Below, in pieces: positions 7,912 to 18,330 of a stretch of DNA of 24,414 nt. The translations under genes were made by a program, and so were the position numbers. Below the pieces are notes generated by a model. That model worked only from the letters and a program-made list of their open reading frames with translations. It had not been told where the DNA came from and made no database searches. The stretch covers positions 3,869,298-3,893,711 of the forward strand of contig BFEA01000002.1 of NCBI GenBank assembly GCA_003427395.1. Direction: 5' to 3'. This DNA comes from Chara braunii. Taxonomy: Eukaryota > Streptophyta > Charophyceae > Charales > Characeae. Numbering within the stretch: the first letter of the stretch is position 1; each line of letters starts with the position of its first letter.

Positions 7912-8305
7912 CGTAACTCTGAGTTACCTGGGGCTGGTCAGTACGGTGATGATCGGGGACGTTGGTCGTTAGAAAAAAGAAAAAAACTGGGTCGATAGAC
8001 AATGGGGAGCGTGCATTGGGTGCATGGGCTGCTGGGACAATGACTGGGTAGGTACATGCCTAAGAAAACAATTCATTGCCTGGACAGAGGACGAGTTGGT
8101 GATTGCCTACCTCCCAGATCAGGGGTTGGGAGTGCAATGCTCCGCCGCACTGCAAGGCACACAAAGGCGACAAAAGGAGTGGATGGGGTACAGAGGGGGC
8201 TGCTGGGACAAGGACTGGGTCGGCAGATAAAGGGGAATGGGAGTCACTTGCGGCTCCAAGGGAGGACACAGAAAAGAACCGCAGTCTTGACGCCATACGA
8301 TGTTC
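7912..8305. other. Non-coding with a diverged direct repeat
   Basis: GGGCTGCTGGGACAA-GACTGGGT occurs at 8026 and 8197, and ACTGGGTCG-AGA-AA-GGGGA occurs at 7985 and 8214. This indicates a degenerate tandem unit of roughly 170 to 230 bp. Frames of about 95-100 codons span it but are not recognised. Confidence 0.45.
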
Positions 8306-8474
8306 TGATGGGACGCTGGACCCGGTTTCCAGCAGGTGCCGCTCCCCACCAATAGATGGAGCAGCCCCCCGCGTAAGCCCTCAATTCTGACGGTTCTCGT
8401 ACCACCGCCAGGATAGAGGGATACCGTAAGGGCTTTCTTCCTGAAAAAAAAAAAAAAAAAAAAGAAGAAGAAAA
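8306..8474 (+). mobile_element. LINE copy 1: 3' UTR fragment and poly(A) tail
   Basis: It carries TGGGACGCTGGACCCGGTTT, the conserved 3' UTR block also seen at 16597 and 18568, then diverged sequence and an A-run (8444-8463) continuing into an A/G-rich tail. No ORF2 remnant is recognised upstream, so it is a severely 5'-truncated or heavily diverged copy. The 5' end of LINE copy 2 follows directly, with no intervening genomic sequence. Confidence 0.65.
8315..8333 (+). other. Conserved LINE 3' UTR hairpin, copy 1
   Basis: GCTGGA-CCCGGTT-TCCAGC folds into a perfect 6-bp stem with a 7-base loop, about 110 bases before the poly(A). The same hairpin is in copies 2 and 3. The second stem pair is C-G here and in copy 3 but T-A (U-A) in copy 2, a compensatory change that supports selection on RNA structure. 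Confidence 0.7.
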
Positions 8475-9510
8475 GAAAAGAAAAAAAGGACAATGTTGAA
8501 TGTTCTCGATAAACCTGACACCGCGTAACAGTGGTGTCTCAAGCCAACACTTCGCCACACACGACATGCAACCCACTCACACGCGCACTCACACCCGTGT
8601 TAGCTGAAGACATTACTGATTTGCAGCCAGGATGGCTCTGTTTTTTTTTTTTTGGGACAAATGCTCCAGTCTATTTGTGGGGAGCAGCACGTGCTGGGAT
8701 GGGAACCGGGCCCAGCGTCCCATATAGAGTTACACAAGTCATTTGAGATACCGGGGCCCGGCTTCGGATGAGAATCAATCTGAGAACTATTGAGAACTAT
8801 TGAAGAAATTCAAGAGAATTAAAAAAAGGTTGTATTGTCAGCACGCACAAAAATTCAGCGGAAAATATGCTCTGACGACGGCCGCGTCGCGAGGCAGCGC
8901 CCGGGTGCGCTAATTTTGCGCTATCGCGGGATTTAGCGCCGTTATTTTCAGCAACTTTAATGGCGTCGCCAATCCCTCAAACCGGTTGACTCTGCTACTC
9001 ATGACGCGTGTGGAGCTTTTCCTCTGCTTTTCGGTCGGTATCTTCGAGGGAATGCTCCCTTCTTCCGCACGATATGGTTGGTACGGCGTTTCCCCTTTGG
9101 GAAGACCAAGGGGCAGGAAGTAGCTGGTCTCTGCAGGGTTGACAGATGGAGATGATGGCCCTGTCTCCAAAGAGCCAAGCTCGGCACTCCCTATGACATT
9201 TGGAGGAAAAAGGTAAAACTCCCATCGTCGGGTTGGGGTGGCAACTCAGGTTTTATTTGTGAGTGCAGTGATTAAGTCGTAGCTCCCTATTTATCCGAGA
9301 TCGGTGCTATTTGTTTAAATTAGATGTGCATTAGGAATTTTTTTTATTTTTTTTTTTCGAAGAAGGTAATCTTTGTTGATGTAGTTCGGATTATTGGGTC
9401 AAATTGGTTTCCAATTTGTCGGTTTTTCTTTGCTGTTGGGGTTTTGTTCACTGGTTGTACTTCGGAGTGGCGATTTCTGTACTTGTTGTGGGTGGGGTGG
9501 AAAAGGGACG
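8475..9510 (+). promoter_or_regulatory. LINE copy 2 5' UTR
   Basis: Sequence between the upstream A/G-rich tail and the first plausible ORF1 start. It is repeated without visible difference at 16807-17842. It contains a GC-rich segment (about 8870-8940) with a 7-bp inverted repeat, GCGCTAA (8907) and TTAGCGC (8933). An internal promoter is expected in L1-type 5' UTRs but no specific motif can be named. Short frames of 60-86 codons on both strands are not conserved proteins that I recognise. Confidence 0.6.
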
Positions 9511-10562
9511 ATGGCTTCTTCAACTTCACCCCCCCCCCCCCCCCCCCCTCCTCGCCGCCCTTGTCGGACACAGAAAAGCAGAGGTTAAGAGAAATCTTAA
9601 GCTCTTGCTACATCGATGGTCTACTCCCGAGACATCTGGCTCCAGCTTCTAACCCGAACAGAGTGGAAGTCAGTGCTGATTATGTCAAGATGTCGGTCGA
9701 TCCTGAAGTTCTTAAAGTTCAAGTCGATTGGCTAAAGGCACATGCGGTGATAATCCTCTTCGGCGATGAGTCCACCTCACTTCCGATAGATGTCAAAAAA
9801 CGTCTTGTGCGAATATATGAGGATGGGTGGGCAATTAACAAACTGATTAGTGTCCCTCCTCAGAGAGGTTTATTTCATAATGAGTGTCGAAATCTTGTCA
9901 CCTATGTTTCTGCCTCGAGTCAGATCGCTTCGTTCATGTTGCGTAAAGGCAAAGACATGATAACTCTCGACAACAAGACTTACGAAGTAACTTTGCAACC
10001 ATGGATGAATGACAACCAGTTGTACGAATGGAGGGAGGCGATGCGGTTCCCTTTCTTTTGGATAAAATGTTTGCAAGTGTCAGTTTCCGCTTTTCCTCAG
10101 TTAGCAGAAGCGGTAGAAGTTGCTTTCGGCCAAATATTGAAAGTATATCCTGCTTTCAAGAATCCGTGCGCACCGAAACTTTTTTATGTTCGTTTTGACT
10201 TGGTCACATTTGCACGTTTTCGGTATAAACCGTATTTAACAATCGATTTGGCAGAATTTGGATACGTTGATATTGAGGTAGCCAGTGCTGCTTCGCCATG
10301 GTGCTCGGCATGTAGAAGATCTTTTCACTTGGCAAGAGATCGTGATTGCTTAAAGAATAGACGGAGGAATGCTGACCCTCAAAAGTCAAAGAACAAGGCC
10401 CCAGTTGAGGAGGATGAGGAGGAAGATGGGCAGAAGGAAGTCGATCCCAATAAGGGAGCAGGAAATAAAAAGAAGAATATGGAGAAATCCTCAAGCTCAC
10501 CCCAGAAAAGGCGGGTAACCTCAGCCAGATCCCACTCCCCAAAAAGAAGGGATGGGAATTAG
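9511..10562 (+). pseudogene. LINE ORF1, N-terminal nucleic-acid-binding part
   Basis: The likely start is the ATG at 9511 (context GACGATGG), followed by MASSTSP and a C20 tract (9529-9548) coding prolines. The long downstream frame is offset from this ATG, so the C-tract length in the assembly breaks the frame. The open frame can be read without interruption from 9324 in the other phase. The body resembles the RNA-binding ORF1 proteins of plant LINEs: about 250 residues of mixed alpha/beta composition, then a zinc-knuckle variant C-X2-C-X4-H-X6-C (bases 10302-10349) and a basic, serine-rich tail. It ends at TAG 10560-10562. Its role would be binding LINE RNA into an RNP. Confidence 0.75.
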
Positions 10563-11421
10563 TGGTTTGGAAGGGTCACCAAAAATTGACCCACGAGCCC
10601 GGAGAGGAAGTTGTGGAGAAATCCAATAACCACGATCCCCTCCGGGACTTGGAAATGAGGGAGCAAAGTATAGGGTTCATGGAGCCTAACAGGGAGAAAG
10701 AAAGGGAGGGCTCTGGAGGAGCCGAAGAGGTCAAGGGAGACGTCTCGCCTGCCATAGTCGGGGGCTCTACGGAAAAATTGCAGGAAAAACCCACCGAGGA
10801 AGAGGAGGAGGAAGAGGAGGAAGGAGAGGCAGACTTGGGGGAAGAACAGGAGGATAGCAAAGAGAATGAGGAATAAGGGTTCATCCGCCATCGAATCCCT
10901 AAGCCTAAGGACCAGTCCCCTGCACCTAGCCCTCCTTTGGAATCGGTCAGGATTGTCAAGGAAAGCCCGAACAGAGCTGCGATGTTTTTTTCTGAACGAA
11001 GAGGACATGGAGGATTTGGTGGAAGATGGGGAAGAGGCAGAAGAAGATAAAGGTAAAAATCTAGGAGAGCACCCAGAGCAGCTTGAGGCGGTAGGGGAAA
11101 AAGGAAAGGAAGGAGGAGTGGGTGGGGATCTTAGTGAACAAGAATCGGAGGATGATCTCCTTGGGGCTCTGGGAAATGAACTGGGCAGGGATCCTCTCAA
11201 AGCAGAAAGGACTATTGATTTAGCTACCGAGTTGGAAGAGGTGCACACCCCTCCCCCTCCCCCCGACTGGGGAAAAAAACCCATGCTGGATGCATTTAAA
11301 GTTTATCTTAACCATTCATATGATATCGACAACGACATTCCATCCGCTACTCGTGAAGTTATCAGCTTCTTAGGGATTGTTATAGAAAGGAGGGAGGATG
11401 CTACATGCGACTCTTATGGGG
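10563..11421 (+). pseudogene. LINE ORF1, acidic linker region, frame-broken
   Basis: A glutamate-rich, low-complexity segment in frame 2 up to TAA 10874-10876. A proline/serine-rich stretch continues in the same frame beyond that stop, then the sequence switches frame at a T7 run (about 10985) into another acidic stretch ending in a PPPPP motif and a folded-looking segment (about 11280-11400). Each frame change coincides with a homopolymer. The coding character carries on across the breaks, so I read it as one decayed reading frame, not separate genes. Confidence 0.6.
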
Positions 11422-12240
11422 GGGTCACCGGCTAAGAAAACGAGAACGAACGACGACTGTGGGGTGGGCACGACAAGTGAGGGACAATTCAGCACAATGG
11501 ATGATCTCCATCCGCTGGACTTAGCAAAAAGTCGGAAGCGATCTTTGTTGTACCAAAATACGGGTAAACATCTTTCGTTTGCAAGTCCAATGAGAAAACT
11601 ATCAAAGAAGGATAAAGTTAAAGGCCCTGCAAAGAACTTTCTTGCGCCGCTCATATGCTCAGACACTCCCCTTGGGACAATGGTCACGGTTCTAACCAAA
11701 ACAACGTCGGATGATGTATTGGAAATTTCGACAATCCTAGTCAAGTCCCCTCCTACTGAAGAGGAGGTGCTCGAACTAAAAAAACTGCATGTTTTGAATC
11801 ACACTGGCTCAGTCTCTCTGCTTCCTACAATGAAGGTTAGCCGTTTTCTATCATTAAAAAATGATGGTTTCCCGCTAATCTTCCATTTTGTCTTTCTGGG
11901 TATTAAAACAATTAATGACTCATTTGACAAATGGAGCGACCTCCAAGTTCACTGGTTTCCCTTTCAAGACTTCCTGTCTGATCGCACGGAGGCGATCTCC
12001 TCGCTGCAACTCCCGATGGGGAGAACAGGTCAAGTGGTTGGAGACTGGATCAAGCATGTGGGAATGACGACCCGTATGACGCGGGACCACGTATCCCATA
12101 TGTTGCTGGTCGTCAGGAACTTGGGAATTAACTTAAATGTGAGCAGGGACACTGGTCTTGGGGGTCATGAAACTGATAAACAGACTGCATGCCGAATCCA
12201 ACATGATGGCGGGATGAGACCTGATGGTCCTACCGCCTAA
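11398..12240 (+). pseudogene. LINE ORF1, C-terminal part (possibly a separate frame)
   Basis: An open frame of 280 codons whose true join to the upstream frame is probably the G7 run at about 11416-11422. It contains a basic stretch (KKTRTNDD, KLSKKDK) followed by a globular-looking region rich in hydrophobics, with no domain that I recognise. The stop TAA at 12238-12240 overlaps the ORF2 ATG (12224) by 17 bases in another phase, the compact arrangement seen in two-ORF LINEs. Confidence 0.6.
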
Positions 12241-13255
12241 ACTACGAATTGCCTCTTGGAATATTCGTGGTTTAGGCGATACTACCAACAGGTTTAAGAG
12301 GTCCCGCCTTCGAGAGTGGGTCCATAAATCCGACGTCCAAGTTTTGGGTTTACAAAAAACAAAGTTGGATAATGAGAAACTGAGTAGGGCAGTGGCTTTA
12401 TGGGATGGGCCTCAAGTTTGGTCCCCCTCTGAAGGTTCGAAGAGAGAAGTTGTTTTGATTGCAAAAGACCTAAATGTTACAGTGCTAGACTCTTATGCGG
12501 ATGCTGGTGGAAGAATGGCATGGATCAAATTTTTGATTGGAGAAGAGGAATGGGCTGCAATGTCTCTATATGCTTATGTAGACTTCAATAAGAGGGCAGA
12601 ATTTTTTGCCAACCTTCCAATGTTTATTCCGGATAATAAAAATTTAATAATGTTAGGGGATGGGAATACAGTCGTAATATCGGGTTTCGATTCTCTTTCA
12701 AACAGGCCAGCAAGGGGAGATTCATATCTGCTCAGATCCTTTATGAAGTCACAGACTCTGAATGATGTCTATAGAATATTGAATCCTGACTCGAACGGGT
12801 ATACCTGGTATAGCCCGCGCCCGACTTCGAATAAAGAAGGTCCGAGATGCCGTTTAGATGCTATCCTGGCTCGGGGAACTCCTTGGGACAGAGTCTGTTG
12901 GTGCGATTTTGACAATATTCATCTATCGGACCATTACCCTATCCTTATGGACGTGGTGTCCGTAGATGTGAAAAATAAGGAGAGATCGCCATTTAGACTG
13001 AATGTTAATATGCTAAAAGATAACGGCATTAAATCCTGGATTATAGAGCAAATGAAAATGTGGGACCAATGTAAAGACCTTTTTCAGGACCTCTTTGAGT
13101 GGGCCGAAGTTGGCATCAACATCATCCGGGTAGCACCAAGTAACTTTTATAGGATGAAAGCAGCAACCCGAAATTGGAAGGAACGGCAACTGCAAAACTT
13201 GATAAAGGAAGTTGAATCCAAGATGGGAGGCGACCCATTTTCTGAGTACTACTAG
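12224..13255 (+). pseudogene. LINE ORF2, endonuclease (EEP/APE-like) domain
   Basis: Starts at ATG 12224. The endonuclease signature is clear: SWNIRGLG (residues 11-18), LGLQKTKL (41-48), SLYAYV (114-119), LGDGN (144-148), YTWYS (193-197), RLDAILA (210-216) and LSDHYPI (234-240). The metal-binding Glu of the usual QET motif is Lys45 (codon AAA at 12356), and the usual GDFN reads GDGN, so target nicking should be lost. The frame stops at TAG 13253-13255, followed by TGA 13319-13321, both in frame with the downstream RT. The enzyme would nick target DNA to prime reverse transcription. Confidence 0.88.
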
Positions 13256-15059
13256 GCTGAGAAAAGGCGCCTGACAATTCTAGACTTAGAGAAATTAAAG
13301 AACCAGAAGCAGACAGAGTGACTCGAATGGTTGAATCTACGGGGAATAGTAGGCTATAACCGCATGACTAAATTGTCTTTTAGGTCATTAGTACTTAGAC
13401 AGTCGAAGTCACTTATTAGAGACCTGTCCCACCCGTTTGATATTATTCCTAACATGTCTTCCGATATAGACACGATGTGTTCTCATGCGCATGATTATTT
13501 CAGCAACATCGTATCCACTCGGAGACCGTTTGATCACCCGGATCTAGATCTATCTAGCTATAATACCTTTTGGAATAAATCTAGGACTAAACTTTCTCAT
13601 CCAATGATGCTAGCTTTGGAAGAACCCTTTACTTTAGAGGAGCTAACCAGGGCAACCAGGCAAATGGCCAAGGGAAAGTGCCCGGGCCTTGACGGATTGC
13701 CAGTTGAACTGTTTGTGGAATGTTGGGACGTCTTCGGCCCCTTTCTCTACGAAGTTTACAACGAAGGAAGGAATAGGGGTACCCTACCTAAAAGTTTTCT
13801 TAAAGGTTGTACCTCACTACTCTACAAAAAGGGTAATAAAGCCGAAGTACGTAATTACAAGCCTATTTCGTAATTGAATGTAGTATATAAGATTCTTGCG
13901 AAAGCCCAGGCGATCCGCCTGGCAGAATTTTTACCTGACATAGTAGGACCTGAACAAGGAGCGTTTGTTAAAGGTCGAACTATCTTTGACAATATGTTAA
14001 AAGTCGGACTATCTTTGACAATATTATGGCTTCGCTTCAAGCTTTGGAAATTATCTCAGCAGAGAAAAAAAACATCGCCGTCATACTTTTGGATATGGAG
14101 AAAGCTTATGATAAAGTTGGTTGGCCCTTTGTCTTCATGACCCTTAAAGTCATGGGGTTTGGCCCCATCTTTTTGAAATATGTCAAGGCTATGTATGTGG
14201 GTGCTTCTTCAGTGGTATCCGTCAATGGTAAACTATCAAAGGATTTTTGTCTCACGCGCTCTCTACGCCAAGGTTGTCCACTTGCTCCATTATTATTTGT
14301 TTCCAACTGGAAATATTATTGGACAATATTAGACACAATCCAACGATTAAGGGTTTGGAACTTCCCCCAACCATTCATTGGAAGGGGGGAGCGATTGCTG
14401 ATGATCTCACTGTAGCTTGTGAGAACTCTTTAGATTCTTTAGGTCAGCTGAAAACAGTGTTGGAAGATTATTGTTTGTTATCCGAAGCATCGATAAATTG
14501 GGAGAAATCGGCTTATTTACTCCCCCTTCCCTACAACATCTGCGTAGAGTGGGGTTTAAAGGGGGTCAACGCAGAAGACTCGGAAAGATTGTTGGGGGTC
14601 TTAGTATCTTTGACAAATATCGCCATCAAACAAGGTAAGGTACTTCAGGAGAAGGTGTGCTCAAGAATATGGGGTTGGGAGAGAAACCACAAGTTGTCAG
14701 TTTTCGGAAGAGCCTTAGTACTTTCATCGGCGGTCCTTTCGATCCTTTGGTTTCCGCTGGCAGTCCATGCCTTGGGAGACAAGGCGTACTCCGCTATTAA
14801 GCAGGCTGCGACGCGATATCTGTGGAAGCCTGCGGCCTTAGAACAACAGGGGTTCATCGTTAAAGTTGCATGGGATCAGATATGTCAACCTAGGGCAGAA
14901 GGGGGTCTGGGTCTGTTGGATCCAAGAGACCAAAACTGTGCTTTGCTCTGTAAGTGGGTAATTAAAGCCTGTCTTTTTTCTGAACGAAAACAATGGAAGG
15001 TGTTGGCAGAATACATTTTGAGAAAAGAGTTCATGCTGGTTGACAAGGTCAACATTTGA
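13256..15059 (+). pseudogene. LINE ORF2, reverse transcriptase domain
   Basis: RT motifs in order: GKCPGLDGLPVELF, NYKPIS, then in-frame TAA (13871-13873), LNVVYKILAKAQA, GPEQGAFVKGRTIFDN, LLDMEKAYD (motif A, Asp codons at 14092 and 14110), SLRQGCPLAPLL (motif B, about 14257-14295) and ADDL (motif C, 14397-14408). The catalytic aspartates are retained. The frame is lost at a 29-bp direct duplication (13974-14002 and 14003 onward) and shifts again near 14298-14303, where one base appears missing. TGA at 15057-15059 interrupts the downstream region. Confidence 0.9.
13974..14031 (+). repeat. 29-bp duplication inside the RT domain
   Basis: GTCGAACTATCTTTGACAAT (from 13974) recurs as GTCGGACTATCTTTGACAAT (from 14003). 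A 29-base duplication is not a multiple of three, so it shifts the RT reading frame between the GRTIFDN block and motif A. It is an inactivating lesion private to this copy as far as can be seen. Confidence 0.8.
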
Positions 15060-16477
15060 CTATGTCTAGTGGCGTCTAACTTGTCAGCCAGGAAAGTGAA
15101 GTCTAGAGTTTGGGCAAGAATATTGTCAGCCTTGAACAGGCTAAAACCGACACAGTTGCGAAGTCCTGCCACTAAACTAGAAATACTGAATCAATGTCTG
15201 TTTGATAATGAGTTCATCATACTTCCTTCTGGTCTACCTTCGGATACCAGCTCGAAAGCAGACAGTTTTGGTCGTTCTTGGCTAACTAAAGGGGGTAATC
15301 TAATTAAGGACATTTGGGACGACCAGAATCAAGATTGGCTCTCCCATGCTGCTCTTCGACGGAAATTACCTAGACTGCACAAAGTAGAAGAAAACTACAG
15401 TAAGGTGATTGAAGCTATCCTCCCCCAGTGGAAACTCTTAGTTCAAAATTCATTTGAATATGACATGGACTCATGGTTGTCCCATTCAACAGATTCCAAC
15501 AGAATAGTCAAGGTCCTGGGCCCTGATCTGACACAAAGTATAAAGGTGGAAGAGTGGGTAAAAGGGAGGTTGATAGAGATGGGCTATGAGCTAATAAAGG
15601 ATGGGGAATCTTCTCTACCATCCACTAGAGACCTACTGGAGGTACGAGTGTTGGATAATTATGGCCCGAACAACAAGGCCTGTGTCTTGTTGAAGGGCAC
15701 AACTCAACACTACTCGGTTGATCCTACATTGTACGGATGGAAAGATAGACAGGGCGCAAACATCTTTCTCATCAAGTATTCTACTAAAGTGGGTAACTTA
15801 AAGCTGAGAATGGTCAGAACGCAACCGCAGGAAGTGGCAACTCACAGATTTTGTAAGATTTATGGAGAGACAAAAGTGCCACTAGACTTTCGTACACTGT
15901 GGAAGACTTTAAGAACTATTCCTTTTAAAATACAGGCTAGTCTGATTTGGGCACACTCAATGGGCCTTACTGCGTCTGCACTTTGGTTGAGAAAAAAAGG
16001 TATGAAAATAGATTTGGCCTATAAGAAGTGTAGCTGGAATTGGGAATCTACAAATCACCTATGGCTGTTCTGCCCCAGTCGGATGAACTGTGGAAATGGT
16101 GGAAGCTTCAATGGGGAGACGTGGTGGGCTCAAAGTGGTATTGGACAGGGGATTGGATATTATCGGCTATCCCACCAAATAGAGTAAAACTTTCCACTGA
16201 CTGGGGCTATGTGGCGTTGGTCTGTCCCGGTATAACCTTCGGAGTTATTTGGAAGGCGAAAAACGAGGAAGTCTTTAGAAATCAAGTAATTCACTTCCAC
16301 CAACAGAGAGCAATGGTTAAGCAAGCACTGAGACTTGCGATATTAGCAGACTGGCAAAGATATACCAAGAAATTGGGCAGAGGTATTGTTTTGTTTCGCA
16401 AAGTTTGGACTAAGGATAACTTCCTGGCTTCAGTAACAGACGAGGGCAAACTTGAGATAGCCAGGTGGTTATATTAA
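15060..16477 (+). pseudogene. LINE ORF2, C-terminal region
   Basis: The reading frame continues directly after TGA 15057-15059 and stays open to about 16078. There a frameshift separates CSWNWESTNHLWLFC from the continuation DELWKWW...VIWKAKNEEVFR. The C-terminal Cys/His cluster typical of plant L1 ORF2 is recognisable (C, H and final C present) but its second Cys is lost. The protein ends in ARWLY with TAA at 16475-16477. Copy 3 contains a diverged version of this end (17889-18435). Confidence 0.82.
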
Positions 16478-16773
16478 ATCTGCTACTGAGAAGTTGATTA
16501 GTAGCAAAAGTGACCCATTTTGTTTGGTAGACTCCTTTTTTCTGTGCTTAAAAGTTTAATCCTTTCTCCTTTTTGGAAAGATACTATATTTGATATGGGA
16601 CGTTGGACCCGGTTTCCAACATTTTTAGGGTCGGGTTGCAAGCAATCAGCTAGATACAATATGTTTTTTTGTTGGAAGCTAAACTGGCTGAGGCTGCCAG
16701 GATAACCCCGGGTAGAATTGTGAGGTCCCCGGCCTCGGTTCCATATACTTTGAAATACATTTGACATTCTTTC

Positions 16774-16774
<1 letters not shown>
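16478..16774 (+). other. LINE copy 2 3' UTR
   Basis: About 300 bases from the ORF2 stop to the poly(A). It shares with copy 3 the hairpin block (GGGAC-TTGGACCCGG-TTTCC), AGCTAAACTGG, GTGAGGTCCCCGG and CCATATACTTTGAAATACAT just before the tail. The last block lies within about 50 bases of the poly(A) in both copies. Confidence 0.8.
16602..16620 (+). other. Conserved LINE 3' UTR hairpin, copy 2
   Basis: GTTGGA-CCCGGTT-TCCAAC has the same 6-bp stem and 7-base loop as copies 1 and 3. Pair 2 is T-A instead of C-G: both partners changed, so pairing is preserved. This is the covariation evidence for the structure. Confidence 0.72.
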
Positions 16775-16808
<34 letters not shown>

Positions 16809-17888
16809 AAAGAAAAAAAGGACAATGTTGAATGTTCTCGATAAACCTGACACCGCGTAACAGTGGTGTCTCAAGCCAACACTTCGCCACACACGACATG
16901 CAACCCACTCACACGCGCACTCACACCCGTGTTAGCTGAAGACATTACTGATTTGCAGCCAGGATGGCTCTGTTTTTTTTTTTTTGGGACAAATGCTCCA
17001 GTCTATTTGTGGGGAGCAGCACGTGCTGGGATGGGAACCGGGCCCAGCGTCCCATATAGAGTTACACAAGTCATTTGAGATACCGGGGCCCGGCTTCGGA
17101 TGAGAATCAATCTGAGAACTATTGAGAACTATTGAAGAAATTCAAGAGAATTAAAAAAAGGTTGTATTGTCAGCACGCACAAAAATTCAGCGGAAAATAT
17201 GCTCTGACGACGGCCGCGTCGCGAGGCAGCGCCCGGGTGCGCTAATTTTGCGCTATCGCGGGATTTAGCGCCGTTATTTTCAGCAACTTTAATGGCGTCG
17301 CCAATCCCTCAAACCGGTTGACTCTGCTACTCATGACGCGTGTGGAGCTTTTCCTCTGCTTTTCGGTCGGTATCTTCGAGGGAATGCTCCCTTCTTCCGC
17401 ACGATATGGTTGGTACGGCGTTTCCCCTTTGGGAAGACCAAGGGGCAGGAAGTAGCTGGTCTCTGCAGGGTTGACAGATGGAGATGATGGCCCTGTCTCC
17501 AAAGAGCCAAGCTCGGCACTCCCTATGACATTTGGAGGAAAAAGGTAAAACTCCCATCGTCGGGTTGGGGTGGCAACTCAGGTTTTATTTGTGAGTGCAG
17601 TGATTAAGTCGTAGCTCCCTATTTATCCGAGATCGGTGCTATTTGTTTAAATTAGATGTGCATTAGGAATTTTTTTTATTTTTTTTTTTCGAAGAAGGTA
17701 ATCTTTGTTGATGTAGTTCGGATTATTGGGTCAAATTGGTTTCCAATTTGTCGGTTTTTCTTTGCTGTTGGGGTTTTGTTCACTGGTTGTACTTCGGAGT
17801 GGCGATTTCTGTACTTGTTGTGGGTGGGGTGGAAAAGGGACGATGGCTTCTTCAACTTCACCCCCCCCNAAAAAAAAAAAAAAAAAAA

Positions 17889-18288
17889 GAATTGGGACCT
17901 ACGAATCACATAATAATGGCTCTTCTCAGTCTTCTGCCCTCAGTCAGACGGATTATGGAGATGGTGGAAGGTCCAGCTGGATGATGTGGTGGTCGCTAAA
18001 TGGTCCTGGACAGATGATTGGATAGTGTCTACTTTTCCGCCGAATGGAGCGAAGTTAAGTGACAACTGGGGCTATGTGGCCCTGGTTTGTAGAGGCAGAG
18101 TGTTGGAAGTTAATACTTATTTGGAAGGTGAGAAATCTTTAGGAACCAAGTAACTCACTTCCATCAGCAGAGATAATCGAATGGTTAAACAGTCACTCAG
18201 ACTTGCACTATTATCAGATTCAATTTGGCGGAGATCAACCAAGACGTAATGTCTGTTCTAATCAGCATCGCTAGCACTGGAGGGATCT

Positions 18289-18330
<42 letters not shown>

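Larger units (their letters stand above)
8475..16806 (+). mobile_element. Near-full-length LINE (L1-clade-like), copy 2, inactive
   Basis: It has a roughly 1.0-kb 5' UTR, ORF1 remnants (9511-12240), ORF2 remnants (12224-16477) with endonuclease and reverse transcriptase, a 3' UTR (16478-16774) and a 32-base A-run (16775-16806). Total length is about 8.3 kb, long for a plant-type L1. At least four in-frame stops and several frameshifts make it non-autonomous as assembled. Its 5' end abuts the poly(A) of copy 1 and its 3' tail abuts the 5' end of copy 3. Target duplications cannot be recognised because the flanks are A-rich. Confidence 0.9.

Noticed and set aside
8910-9225. Minus-strand frames conserved in both LINE 5' UTR copies, as an antisense ORF0
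   Set aside because: Conservation is trivial because the two DNA copies appear identical. It gives no evidence of selection on protein sequence.
11370-11744. Minus-strand open frame opposite LINE ORF1
   Set aside because: It is a shadow of the plus-strand ORF1 coding region with no independent support.
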